Positions 53,539 through 60,764 of a DNA stretch of 64,000 nt are shown here, piece after piece. How positions within the stretch are numbered: position 1 is the first letter of the stretch; the number at the start of each line of letters is the position of its first letter. The stretch is from contig CAWDYI010000012.1 of NCBI GenBank assembly GCA_963806395.1, forward strand, positions 134,576 through 198,575, given 5' to 3'. The translations under genes were made by a program, and so were the position numbers. This DNA is from DASSUW01 sp963806395 (GTDB lineage Bacteria > Actinomycetota > Thermoleophilia > Solirubrobacterales > Solirubrobacteraceae). Under the pieces are notes generated by a model. That model was not told the origin of the DNA. It searched no databases and saw only the letters and a program-made list of their open reading frames with translations.

Positions 53539-54476
53539 GGCTGTTTCGCCGGACGCCGCGCGCCCCGTCCACGCGGGTCTTCTTCGCCACGGACCTGCAC
53601 GGCTCGGAGCGATGCTTCCGCAAGTGGTTGAACGCCGCCAAGGTCTACGAGGCACAGGTGCTCGTGCTCGGCGGCGACCTCTCCGGCAAGGTCCTGGTGC
53701 CGGTGGTCGCCGACGCGGGTCGGGACGCCGCGGAGGTCGACGCCGAGCGCACGCAGATCCGCATGACCGGCCGGTATCCGATCGTCGTCACGCCCGACGA
53801 GCAGGCGGTGATCGAGGCCGACCCGGCCGCGCTCGACTCGCGCTTCCAGCAGGCGATGGAGGAAACGCTGCGTGCGTGGGTCGAGCTCGCGGACGAGCGC
53901 CTCGCCGACACGGACGTGGCGGTCTTCACGATGCTGGGCAACGACGACGAGCCGGCCCTGGCCGACGTGCTGCGCAGCGCCAGCCGCTCGACGTACGCCG
54001 AGGACGGCATCGTCGAGCTCCCCGGCGGGTTCGAGATGGCGACGCTGGGCTACTCGACGCCGACGCCGTGGAAGACGCCGCGCGAGCTCACCGAGGAGGA
54101 GCTCGCGCCGAGGCTGACCGAGCTGCTCGACCGCCTCGGCGACCCCAGCCGCGCCGTCGTCAACCTGCACTGCCCGCCGGCCGCGACGCACCTCGACCAA
54201 GCGGCCAAGCTGGATTCCGAGCTGCGCCCGGTGGTCGACGCGAGCGGGCTCGTGATGACGTCGGTGGGCTCGACCGCGGTGCGGGCCGCGATCGAGCGCT
54301 ATCAGCCGATGCTCGGGCTGCACGGGCATGTCCACGAGTCGCCCGGCACCGAGCGGCTCGGCGACACGCTCTGCATCAACCCGGGGTCGGAGTACGGCGA
54401 CGGCGTCCTGCGCGGCGCCATCGTGGATCTGGAGGCCGAGCGCGGCGTCGCCCGCTGGCAGCTCGTCCAGGGATGA
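53535..54476 (+). CDS. Calcineurin-like metallophosphoesterase
   Basis: A 313-residue cytosolic protein, GTG 53535 overlapping the permease stop. All five metallophosphatase motifs are visible: FFATDLHGSERC (D-x-H), VLVLGGDLSGK (GD), MLGNDDEPALADVL (GN-D, where His is commonly the third residue), VNLHCPPAATHLD (H) and MLGLHGHVHESPG (GHxH). A late block CINPGSEYGDGVLRGAIVDLE is usual for YfcE-like members. Why a phosphoesterase belongs to an amide-catabolic operon is not obvious. It might process a phosphorylated intermediate or a second messenger. It precedes the racemase-like gene by 10 nt. Confidence 0.9.
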   Translation: MRLFRRTPRAPSTRVFFATDLHGSERCFRKWLNAAKVYEAQVLVLGGDLSGKVLVPVVADAGRDAAEVDAERTQIRMTGRYPIVVTPDEQAVIEADPAALDSRFQQAMEETLRAWVELADERLADTDVAVFTMLGNDDEPALADVLRSASRSTYAEDGIVELPGGFEMATLGYSTPTPWKTPRELTEEELAPRLTELLDRLGDPSRAVVNLHCPPAATHLDQAAKLDSELRPVVDASGLVMTSVGSTAVRAAIERYQPMLGLHGHVHESPGTERLGDTLCINPGSEYGDGVLRGAIVDLEAERGVARWQLVQG

Positions 54477-54486
54477 GGGGGCTCGA

Positions 54487-55212
54487 GTGAGCGAGATCCT
54501 GTGGGTCAACCCGGTCGGGAGCGGCGACTTCGACGCCGACACGCGGACGCTGATCGACGCGATCCGGGCGCCGCACCACGAACCCCGCATCGAGCATCTG
54601 GCCGATGGGCCACCGCACCTGGAGTACCACCTGTACGAGCATCATGCGCTCGGCCCGATGCTCGACCTGATGCGCGTGGCGGAGGCAGACGGCGCGGCGG
54701 CGGCGATCATCGGCTGCTTCTACGACGGCGGCCTGCGGGAGGCGCGCGAGGTGCTGACGATGCCGGTGGTCGGGATGGGCGAGGCGAGCGTGCTGCTCGC
54801 CTCGACGATGGGCCACCGGTTCTCGATCATCGTCGGCCGGCGCAAGTGGATCCCCAAGATGAGCGACAACGCCGTCCTCGCCGGCGTCGAGCGGCGGCTC
54901 GCGTCGTTCCGCTCGGTCGACATGGGCATCCCCGACGTGCTCGCCGATCCCGAACGCTTCCTCGATCGCGTGATCGAGGAGGGCCGGCGCGCCGTCGACG
55001 AGGATGGCGCCGAGGTGGTCGTGCTCTCGGAGATCACGTCGCCGGCGTTCTGGGAGCGCGCGGCGCGTGAGCTGCCCGTCCCGCTGGTCGATCCCGGAGT
55101 CGCCTGCTGGAAGTGGGCGGAGATGGCGGCCGACCTGTACGCCGGCCTGGGCCTGTCCCACTCGAAGGCGTTCGGCTACGAGGCGCCGCCGGCGCCGAGC
55201 CCGGCGGCATGA
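54487..55212 (+). CDS. Asp/Glu/hydantoin racemase-family protein lacking the second catalytic Cys
   Basis: A 241-residue protein from GTG 54487 (VSEILWVNPVGSGDFDADTR), fitting the opening of Asp/Glu/hydantoin racemases. The first catalytic Cys77 is in AAIIGCFYDGGLREAREVLTMPVVGMGEASV. The second site, normally LGCxG(M/F), reads VVVLSEITSPAF, giving Ser181/Glu182 in its place. Other cysteines (Cys in GVACWKW) are far in sequence. It may therefore be a non-racemising lyase or decarboxylase-like member (arylmalonate decarboxylase also has one Cys), or inactive. It overlaps the next gene by 4 bp. Placement with permease, DUF917 and M24 peptidase suggests a hydantoin- or amino-acid-like substrate. 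Confidence 0.8.
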   Translation: MSEILWVNPVGSGDFDADTRTLIDAIRAPHHEPRIEHLADGPPHLEYHLYEHHALGPMLDLMRVAEADGAAAAIIGCFYDGGLREAREVLTMPVVGMGEASVLLASTMGHRFSIIVGRRKWIPKMSDNAVLAGVERRLASFRSVDMGIPDVLADPERFLDRVIEEGRRAVDEDGAEVVVLSEITSPAFWERAARELPVPLVDPGVACWKWAEMAADLYAGLGLSHSKAFGYEAPPAPSPAA

Positions 55213-55913
55213 GCGCGGCGCTCGTCGCGGAGGGCGTCGCCCTCGTCGACGAGATGGACTCGCGCGGCCTGACGCTTCGCCTGCTCGGCGGCGCCGGGAT
55301 CGTGCTGCACTGCGAGCGGACACTCGGCGGCACGCCGCACCGCGAGATCGCCGACCTCGACGCGCTGGCGCCGCGCGCGGACGCGCGCGCGGTCGCTGCC
55401 GCGCTCGCCGCGGCCGGGTACGCCCCGGAGGCGCGCTTCAACGCGATGCACGGCGATCGCCGGATGATCTTCCACGGGCCCGCCGGCAAGCTCGACGTGT
55501 TCGTCGGCGCGTTCGAGATGTGCCACCGGCTCGATCTCAACGGCAGGCTGGCGCTCGACACCCCGACGCTGACGGTCAGCGACCTGCTCCTCACCAAGCT
55601 CCAGATCGTCGAGCTGAATGCCAAGGATGCGCAGGACGCCGCCCTGCTGCTCCGCGAGCACGCGCTCGGCCACGGTGCGGGAGACCACGTCGACGTCGAC
55701 TACCTCGCGTCCCTGGTCGCGCGCGATTGGGGCCTCTGGCGGACGACGAGCGGCACGCTCCGCCGCCTCGCCGAGCTCGAGCCCGGGGTCTCACCCGCTG
55801 CGCGTGCGCTGGAGTCGGCGTTTGCCGACGTCCCGAAGACGGCGGCGTTCCGGATGCGCGCCCGCGTCGGCGAGCGCAAACGCTGGTACGAGCTGCCGGA
55901 CGAGGTCGGCTGA
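55209..55913 (+). CDS. Nucleotidyltransferase-fold protein of unknown role
   Basis: A 234-residue protein from ATG 55209, which overlaps the racemase stop (ATGA). LRLLGGAGIVLHCER followed ~20 residues later by REIADLDALAPRADARAVAAAL gives the GG-x-A...D-x-D pattern of minimal nucleotidyltransferases (AbiEii/MNT-like). Next come a metal-compatible region KLDVFVGAFEMCHRLDLNG and a helical C-terminus with LLLTKLQIVELNAKDAQDAALLL. There is no toxin partner next to it. Within a catabolic operon this is unusual. It may be a regulator by nucleotidylation or an enzyme acting on a small molecule. I infer the fold from motif spacing alone. Confidence 0.6.
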   Translation: MSAALVAEGVALVDEMDSRGLTLRLLGGAGIVLHCERTLGGTPHREIADLDALAPRADARAVAAALAAAGYAPEARFNAMHGDRRMIFHGPAGKLDVFVGAFEMCHRLDLNGRLALDTPTLTVSDLLLTKLQIVELNAKDAQDAALLLREHALGHGAGDHVDVDYLASLVARDWGLWRTTSGTLRRLAELEPGVSPAARALESAFADVPKTAAFRMRARVGERKRWYELPDEVG

Positions 55914-55933
55914 GACTAAGGGAGAGGGAGCGG

Positions 55934-57055
55934 ATGGGTCAGATCACGAGCGCCACGGACGTCGAGGACTTCCTGCGCGGCGCCAACTTCATGAGCGCCT
56001 CCGGCGGCGGTGACCCGGTGGTGGAGCGTGAGCAGCTGCTCGCGGACCTCGAACACGGCCGCAACGTCGGCTGGACGCCGCTCGACGCCTTCAAGGACGA
56101 CGACGTGCTGTTCTCCGCCTGCTACAGCGGCTCGATCGCCCCCGAGAGCTTCGACGACCCTGAGGCGCGTGCGCTCGCGCTCGGCGGCGGGCGGATCCAC
56201 GACGCGCCGTTCACCGAGGCGGTCCGGCTGCTCGAGGCGCACCTCGGCGTCACCTGCGCCGGCCTGATCTCGATCGAGATCGGAGGCATCAACGCGGGCG
56301 CGATCCTGAGTGCGGCCTCGCGGCTCGAGCTGCCGCTCGCGGACGCCGACTACGCGGGACGCGCGATCCCGGAGCTGCACGCCACGGCGCCGCACATGTT
56401 CGGCGCGCCCGTGCTCCCGTTCGCGTGCGTCGATCACTTCGGCAATCGCGTGCTGATCCTCGACGCGCCGTCGGACGCCTGGGCCGAGCGGATCGGCAAG
56501 CACCTCGCGCTCTCGTCGCTGGGCCTGATCGCCTGCGCGTTCGCGGCGCTCCCCGTGTCACGCGTTCGGGAGATCTGCGTGCCGTCGACGATGTCGGAGT
56601 GCCTGGCACTCGGCCGCGCGATCCGGCTTGCGCGCGAGCACCAGGAGGACCCGGTCGCGGCGGCTGCGGCCGAGCTCGACGGCTGGCTGCTGTTCGAGGG
56701 CGAGGTCGCGGCCCGCGACTGGGCCAACACCGGCTACATGGAGGGCACCCACGAGCTCCGTGGCGATGGCCGCTTCGCCGGTCACGACCTGAAGGTGTGG
56801 TTCCGCAACGAGAACCACGTCACCTGGCTCGACGGCGACCCGTGGGTGTGCAGCCCGGACCTGATCGAGTTCTGCGACCCGGCGACCGGCGAGCCGCTCG
56901 TCAACACGTACCTCGAGCTCGGCCAGCGCGTGGCCGTCGTCGGGCGCCGGCGGCGCGACCTGTTCGACTCGGCGGCCGGGCTGGAGACGCTCGGCCCGCG
57001 GCACTTCGGCTTCGACCTCGAGTTCCAGCCGATCGAGCGCCTGGTCGCCGCGTGA
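55934..57055 (+). CDS. DUF917 family protein (S-methyl-thiohydantoin desulfurase-like)
   Basis: A 373-residue protein from ATG 55934, preceded by GGAGAGGGAG. The DUF917 opening is DVEDFLRGANFMSASGGGDPVVEREQL, and GLISIEIGGINAGAILSAASRLELPLADADYAGRAIPEL is its conserved core. DUF917 domains occur alone or fused with hydantoinase/oxoprolinase subunits, and one branch is known to desulfurise S-methyl-thiohydantoin. The C-terminal part (HDLKVWFRNENHVTWLDGDPWVCSPDLIEFCDPATGEPL) is the usual second domain. Here it follows the nucleotidyltransferase-like gene by 20 bp and overlaps the SnoaL-like gene. It supports a hydantoin-like substrate for the operon, although the exact reaction is inferred. Confidence 0.85.
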   Translation: MGQITSATDVEDFLRGANFMSASGGGDPVVEREQLLADLEHGRNVGWTPLDAFKDDDVLFSACYSGSIAPESFDDPEARALALGGGRIHDAPFTEAVRLLEAHLGVTCAGLISIEIGGINAGAILSAASRLELPLADADYAGRAIPELHATAPHMFGAPVLPFACVDHFGNRVLILDAPSDAWAERIGKHLALSSLGLIACAFAALPVSRVREICVPSTMSECLALGRAIRLAREHQEDPVAAAAAELDGWLLFEGEVAARDWANTGYMEGTHELRGDGRFAGHDLKVWFRNENHVTWLDGDPWVCSPDLIEFCDPATGEPLVNTYLELGQRVAVVGRRRRDLFDSAAGLETLGPRHFGFDLEFQPIERLVAA

Positions 57056-57405
57056 CGGTACGCGAGCTCGCCGATGCCGTCCTGACGGCGTTCGCGACGT
57101 CCGACCTGGCCGCGGTCGAGCGGCTCGTGGCGCCGTCCGCGACGGTCTACGGGACCGACGCCGGCGAGCACTGGGACGACCGCGCCGGCCTGGCCGACGC
57201 GCTCGACGCGATGCGCTCGCTGGAGCTCAGCGCGTCGTGGCGGGAACCGCCGCAGACCGGCGACGGCTGGGTCGCCGGCATCGCGATCTACCGCGCCGGG
57301 AACGGTCCGCCGCTGGAGACACGCGTCACGATGGCGTTCGAGGGCGACCAGCTCGTGCACGCCCACTTCTCGGTCGCCGCACCGGCGCCGGTCATCGAGG
57401 GCTGA
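57052..57405 (+). CDS. SnoaL/NTF2-like small protein
   Basis: A 117-residue protein, GTG 57052 overlapping the DUF917 stop (GTGA). An N-terminal helix VTVRELADAVLTAFATSDLAAVERLVAPSATVYGTDAGEHWDDRAGLADALDAMRS and later strands (LSASWREPPQTGDGWVAGIAIYRAG, RVTMAFEGDQLVHAHFSV) match the cone-shaped NTF2/SnoaL fold. Such proteins are isomerases, hydrolases or ligand binders; which is not visible here. It is the last rightward gene of the operon and overlaps the convergent FMN-reductase gene by 14 bp. Confidence 0.75.
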   Translation: MTVRELADAVLTAFATSDLAAVERLVAPSATVYGTDAGEHWDDRAGLADALDAMRSLELSASWREPPQTGDGWVAGIAIYRAGNGPPLETRVTMAFEGDQLVHAHFSVAAPAPVIEG

Positions 57406-58036
57406 AGATCCCGCCCAGCGGCTCGCCCGGCACGGCGGGGACGTGGAACCACGGCGGCAGCACGTCGGTCGCGGTGGCGGCGGCGAGGCCGCGCCCCGCC
57501 GCGCGCACCTGCTCGCGCTGTGGGGCGTCGGACCGGTAGTCGCCGCGCGCGTGACCGACGACCACCACACGCGCGAGCAACGGCATGTCGAGATAGCGCA
57601 CGGTCCACTCGAGCATCTGCAGGCACGGCCCGGCCTCGTAGAAGCCGCGTTCTCCCTGAGCGAGCACGATCGCGACCGGCTTGCCGCGCATACGCGCCCT
57701 GAAGGCCGCCTCGTCGCGGTCGAGCAGACAGCTCCAGCGATCGAGCAGCGCCTTCAGCTGCGCCGACACGCCGTACCAGTACAGCGGTGAGCCGAGCACC
57801 AGCAGGTCGGCCGCGTAGACCTCGGCCATCACCGTGGCGAAGTCGTCGCCGTCGAGCGGGCAGGCGCCCGCCGCGATGCACGCCGTGCAGTCGCCGATCG
57901 GGTCGATGTGGTGGCTCGTGACGTCGATCGAGCGCGTCGCGGCGCCGCTCTCCTCGAGGCCGCCGAGCAGGTCGGCCACGGCGGCGGCGGTGTTGCCGTC
58001 GCTGCGCGGGCTGGCGACGAGCGCGACCGCTACCAC
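57392..58036 (-). CDS. NADPH-dependent FMN reductase / flavodoxin-fold protein
   Basis: A 214-residue flavodoxin-fold enzyme starting at GTG 58036. VAVALVASPRSDGNTAAAVADLL is the FMN-phosphate loop. The CxxC-like pair in GDCTACIAAGACPLDGDDF suggests an extra site, common in NAD(P)H-FMN/quinone reductases of the WrbA/iron-sulfur-flavoprotein type. YWYGVSAQLKALLDRW and VLAQGERGFYEAGPCLQML follow the family pattern. Its start overlaps the M24 peptidase stop by 7 bp, so it is translated as the second gene of the leftward operon. It may supply reduced flavin or reduce an intermediate of the pathway. Confidence 0.85.
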   Translation of the reverse strand: MVAVALVASPRSDGNTAAAVADLLGGLEESGAATRSIDVTSHHIDPIGDCTACIAAGACPLDGDDFATVMAEVYAADLLVLGSPLYWYGVSAQLKALLDRWSCLLDRDEAAFRARMRGKPVAIVLAQGERGFYEAGPCLQMLEWTVRYLDMPLLARVVVVGHARGDYRSDAPQREQVRAAGRGLAAATATDVLPPWFHVPAVPGEPLGGIFSPR

Positions 58037-59253
58037 CAGCGTGCGCGGGCGGTGGTGAGCACCTCGAAACCGGTCTCCGTGACGATCCCGTTGTGCTCGA
58101 ACATCGCGCCGCCAAGCGTCTTATGGCCCAGCAGCATCTCGACCGCGAGATACATCCCGGGCACCAGCGGGGTCGGGTCGCCGGCCATCAGCCACGGCGC
58201 CTCCCACATCATTCCCAGCCCGTGCCCGACCGCCGGGAAGCCCTCCATCTCAGGGGTCTCCTCGGGGATCGAGGCGACGACCTCGGACTGCCCCATCCAC
58301 TCATCGGCAACGGCGTACGCATCGCCCGCCGTCATGTCCGGCCGGATCGCGGCACAGACGGTCTCGACGCACTCGATCACCGACTCGAGCAGGGCGCGCT
58401 GTTCCGGCGTCGGATCGTCGCCCACGACCCGGGAGCGCGCGAAGTCGAAGAAGTATCCGCCGTAGGACCCGTAGCAGTCCACATGGAAGAGGTCGCCGCG
58501 CTCGAAGCGCCGCGTGGGGTCCGCGGACGGCAGCCGGGCATGCGTGTAGCCGTGCGACCACGGCCCCGAGGCGCACGCCGCGTCGTAGAGCACACCACCC
58601 CCCGCGATCAGCGTCCGCGACGCCTCGGCCACCGCCTCGGCCTCGGTCGCGCCCTCGACCACGGCGTCGATCAGCGCCTCGAGCGTCTGGTTGCCGAGCG
58701 CGCACGCACCCCGGATCACCTCGATCTCGGCCGGGCTCTTGTGGATGCGCAGGTCCTCGACGAGCCGATCCGCGCGGACGATCTCGGCGTCGGGCAGCGC
58801 CTCGACGAGGCCGAGATACGCCGCGGCGGTCATGTAGCTCGCGCCGACGAGCGCGAGGCGCCCACGCTCGAGCCCGGCCCGGCGCACGGCCTCGGCCGCC
58901 GTACGCGGCACGTGGATCGACGGGAGCACGTCGTCGGCCACGACGAGGTCGCGTCGCCACCAGGGGACGTCGACGACGACACTCGCCGGCCCGTCCACCG
59001 GCAGCACGCACACGCCATGCGAGCGGGCGGCGCCGATGCCCGCGTCATCGCCCATGTACGGCTGCTGCGAGTAGTGGTTGGTGAGGTACAGCACGTCGGC
59101 CGACATGTCCATGAACGCGCCGCCGCGAGACCACACCAGTACGCCGTCGAAGCCCTGTTCCGCCGCCTGCGTCCGCACCCGGTCCTGCCGGGCCCGGAAC
59201 TCACCGGGCTCGATCGCCTTCCACGGATCCCGGGCCGTGTCGCCGATGGTCAT
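58030..59253 (-). CDS. M24 metallopeptidase (Xaa-Pro aminopeptidase/creatinase family)
   Basis: A 407-residue pita-bread-fold enzyme from ATG 59253 (MTIGDTARDPWKAIEPGEF). The N-terminal creatinase-like domain is followed by the catalytic domain. Its metal ligands are visible as Asp in FHVDCYGSYGGYFFDFARS (both Asp), His in AVGHGLGMMWEAPW, Glu in LAVEMLLGH and Glu in NGIVTETGFEVL. M24 enzymes hydrolyse Xaa-Pro or small amidine/amide bonds such as creatine, so in this regulon it may open the ring or amide of the imported compound. It sits 12 nt behind the second GCAAAG operator and is the first gene of the leftward operon. Confidence 0.92.
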   Translation of the reverse strand: MTIGDTARDPWKAIEPGEFRARQDRVRTQAAEQGFDGVLVWSRGGAFMDMSADVLYLTNHYSQQPYMGDDAGIGAARSHGVCVLPVDGPASVVVDVPWWRRDLVVADDVLPSIHVPRTAAEAVRRAGLERGRLALVGASYMTAAAYLGLVEALPDAEIVRADRLVEDLRIHKSPAEIEVIRGACALGNQTLEALIDAVVEGATEAEAVAEASRTLIAGGGVLYDAACASGPWSHGYTHARLPSADPTRRFERGDLFHVDCYGSYGGYFFDFARSRVVGDDPTPEQRALLESVIECVETVCAAIRPDMTAGDAYAVADEWMGQSEVVASIPEETPEMEGFPAVGHGLGMMWEAPWLMAGDPTPLVPGMYLAVEMLLGHKTLGGAMFEHNGIVTETGFEVLTTARARWW

Positions 59254-59265
59254 GGCGGCAGATTC

Positions 59266-59279
59266 GCAAAGCGCTTTGC
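59266..59279. promoter_or_regulatory. LacI-type operator ahead of the M24 peptidase operon
   Basis: GCAAAGCGCTTTGC is a perfect 14-bp palindrome, 12 nt upstream of the M24 peptidase start. It shares both half-sites with 51875-51888, the operator of the opposing permease operon. This identifies both as targets of one LacI protein, most likely the one at 50825. Confidence 0.85.
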
Positions 59280-59302
59280 CTGCGTCAAGGGACGCAGGCC
59301 GA

Positions 59303-59770
59303 TCAGGGCTCGCGGTCGTAGTAGTCGACGCCGCTCTCACGCCGCACGAACAGGCGGTCCCGCTCGTTGCCGCTGAAGGCGCCGAACTTGTCGCTGTCGG
59401 GATAGACCGCGATCGCCGGCCGGTTGACGGTCGAGAACATGAGCACGCGGACGCGCGCGTCGGTGCGGTTGGTGACCTTGTGCGCGCCCTCCGGGCCCTC
59501 CGGGAAGCACACGGTGTCGCCGGGCTCGAGCTCGTCCTCCCCACCGGGATGGCGGAGCGTCGGGCGGCCCTCGAGCACGATCAACCACTCCTCCTCGCCG
59601 TACTCGTAGTGGTACGGGCAGATGCTCTGGCCGGCGGGCAGCTCGTACAGGCTGGCGCCCGACTTCGTCGCCCCGAGCTGGGGGCCGAAGCGCGCCATGC
59701 CGGCGCGGTAGCCGTCCGGGTCGGTCTCGTCCCACTCGGGCTCGCCGGAGAAGATGTTGAAGCGTCGCAT
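59303..59770 (-). CDS. Cupin-domain protein
   Basis: A 155-residue protein from ATG 59770 (MRRFNIFSGEPEWDETDPDG). Cupin motif 1 is ICPYHYEYGEEEWLIVLEG and motif 2 GDTVCFPEGPEGAHKV, giving the usual His/Glu metal set with His-x-Tyr in place of His-x-His. The C-terminal extension ends RRESGVDYYDREP. It is transcribed leftward, 24 bp before the second GCAAAG operator, so it is not itself downstream of that operator but could read into the regulon. It is next to TetR. The substrate is unknown; small acid- or keto-sugar-type ligands are common for this group. Confidence 0.82.
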   Translation of the reverse strand: MRRFNIFSGEPEWDETDPDGYRAGMARFGPQLGATKSGASLYELPAGQSICPYHYEYGEEEWLIVLEGRPTLRHPGGEDELEPGDTVCFPEGPEGAHKVTNRTDARVRVLMFSTVNRPAIAVYPDSDKFGAFSGNERDRLFVRRESGVDYYDREP

Positions 59771-59778
59771 GCGCCCGA

Positions 59779-60312
59779 TTATCCGGGCCGGAACGCCTCG
59801 ACCCCCTTCGCCCATGCGGCGTCGAGGTCGGCGCCGGCCGGGAAGCGGCCGTTGAGCTCGAGGATCGTCATGCCGTGGGCGAACGCCCACAGGGCGCGGG
59901 CGGTGTCGGCATCGCCGCCCACGGCCTCGACGAGCGGCCGCGCGGCGCGGTCCTCCACGCCCTCGACGAGCCGGTCGCGCGCGAGCGGCCGCTCGGTCAT
60001 CAGCCGGTACAGGTGTGGATGACCGGTGGCGTGGTCGCGGTAGGCGACGGCGATCGCCCGCACCGGCTCGTCGGCGCCGACCAGCGCGCGCTCGAACACG
60101 GCCGCGAGCTCGTCGAAGCCCTGCGAGACGACCGCCGCCTCGAGCGCGCGCTTGTCCGGGAGGTGCTTGTAGATCGACGGCGCGCGGATGCTCAGCCGGT
60201 CGGCGACGCGCCGCATCGAGAGCCCCTCCGGCCCCTCGGCCTCGAGCAGCTCGCGGGCGGCGGCGACGATCTCCCGCGCCCGCGGGCTGAGCTCAGATGC
60301 GCTGGAAGCCAT
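59779..60312 (-). CDS. TetR-family transcriptional regulator
   Basis: A 177-residue repressor from ATG 60312. The helix-turn-helix is LSPRAREIVAAARELLEAEGPEGLSMRRVADRLSIRAPSIYKHLPDKRALEAAV. The ligand domain includes AIAVAYRDHATGHPHLYRLMTERPL and ARALWAFAHGMTILELNGRFP, typical of the TetR_C_13/WHG-like group. It overlaps the DUF4260 gene by 20 bp. Two inverted repeats GGCTAACA/TGTTAGCC lie upstream of that gene at 60704-60744, and this regulator is the likely binder. Confidence 0.9.
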   Translation of the reverse strand: MASSASELSPRAREIVAAARELLEAEGPEGLSMRRVADRLSIRAPSIYKHLPDKRALEAAVVSQGFDELAAVFERALVGADEPVRAIAVAYRDHATGHPHLYRLMTERPLARDRLVEGVEDRAARPLVEAVGGDADTARALWAFAHGMTILELNGRFPAGADLDAAWAKGVEAFRPG

Positions 60313-60682
60313 CCGGCGTGCGCAGGTTGTAGCCCGCGGTCCGGTCGACGGCGATGTGCAGGGCCCACGCGATCGCGCCGACGAAGAAGCCGAGCGAGAC
60401 GATGCCGAACGCTGCCAGGGCACCAAGGGCGAGAGGCCCCCAGAAGCGGTGCAGCGCGTTGTAGAGCGGAACCGCGCGAGGGTGCAGCTGACCCTTGACG
60501 AGCCCAGGCGCGATGCCGGCGAACAGCGCGATGTCGGGCGCTGCGCCGAACGCGAAGAACTGCCACCAGCCCGTGCCGTGGCGCGCGAGCTCATACACCG
60601 CGAACGCGAGCAGCGCCACCGTCAGCGCGCCGTAGGCCAGCTGCCTTGTGACTCCGATCGATTGTGTCTGAGTGACATGCAT
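60293..60682 (-). CDS. DUF4260 membrane protein
   Basis: A 129-residue protein from ATG 60682 (MHVTQTQSIGVTRQLAYGAL). Three to four hydrophobic segments are visible (LAYGALTVALLAFAVYELA, WWQFFAFGAAPDIALFAGIAPG, FWGPLALGALAAFGIVSLGFFVGAIAWALHIAVDR). The ending DRTAGYNLRTPDGFQ and the central PDIALFAGIAPGLVKGQLHPRAVPLYNALH are typical of DUF4260. Function is unknown. It forms a leftward unit with the overlapping tetR gene, and its promoter lies in the 60704-60744 operator region. It is divergent from the RtcB-like gene. Confidence 0.82.
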   Translation of the reverse strand: MHVTQTQSIGVTRQLAYGALTVALLAFAVYELARHGTGWWQFFAFGAAPDIALFAGIAPGLVKGQLHPRAVPLYNALHRFWGPLALGALAAFGIVSLGFFVGAIAWALHIAVDRTAGYNLRTPDGFQRI

Positions 60683-60703
60683 GCCGCGATCTCCTTGTTG
60701 ATC

Positions 60704-60744
60704 GGCTAACACTGTTAGCCGAATAGTAGCTAACACCGTTAGCC
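60704..60744. promoter_or_regulatory. Two TetR-type operators in the divergent DUF4260-tetR/rtcB region
   Basis: GGCTAACACTGTTAGCC at 60704-60720 is a perfect 8-bp inverted repeat around one base. AGCTAACACCGTTAGCC at 60728-60744 is a near copy, 24 bp downstream. They sit 22 bp upstream of the DUF4260 start and 21 bp upstream of the RtcB start, so one repressor probably controls both directions. Confidence 0.8.
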
Positions 60745-60764
60745 ATTTTCAACCGAGGAGTACG

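Noticed and set aside
51910..57405. Calling the operon a complete hydantoin pathway
   Set aside because: No hydantoinase or carbamoylase is present in the window, so the name would overstate the evidence.
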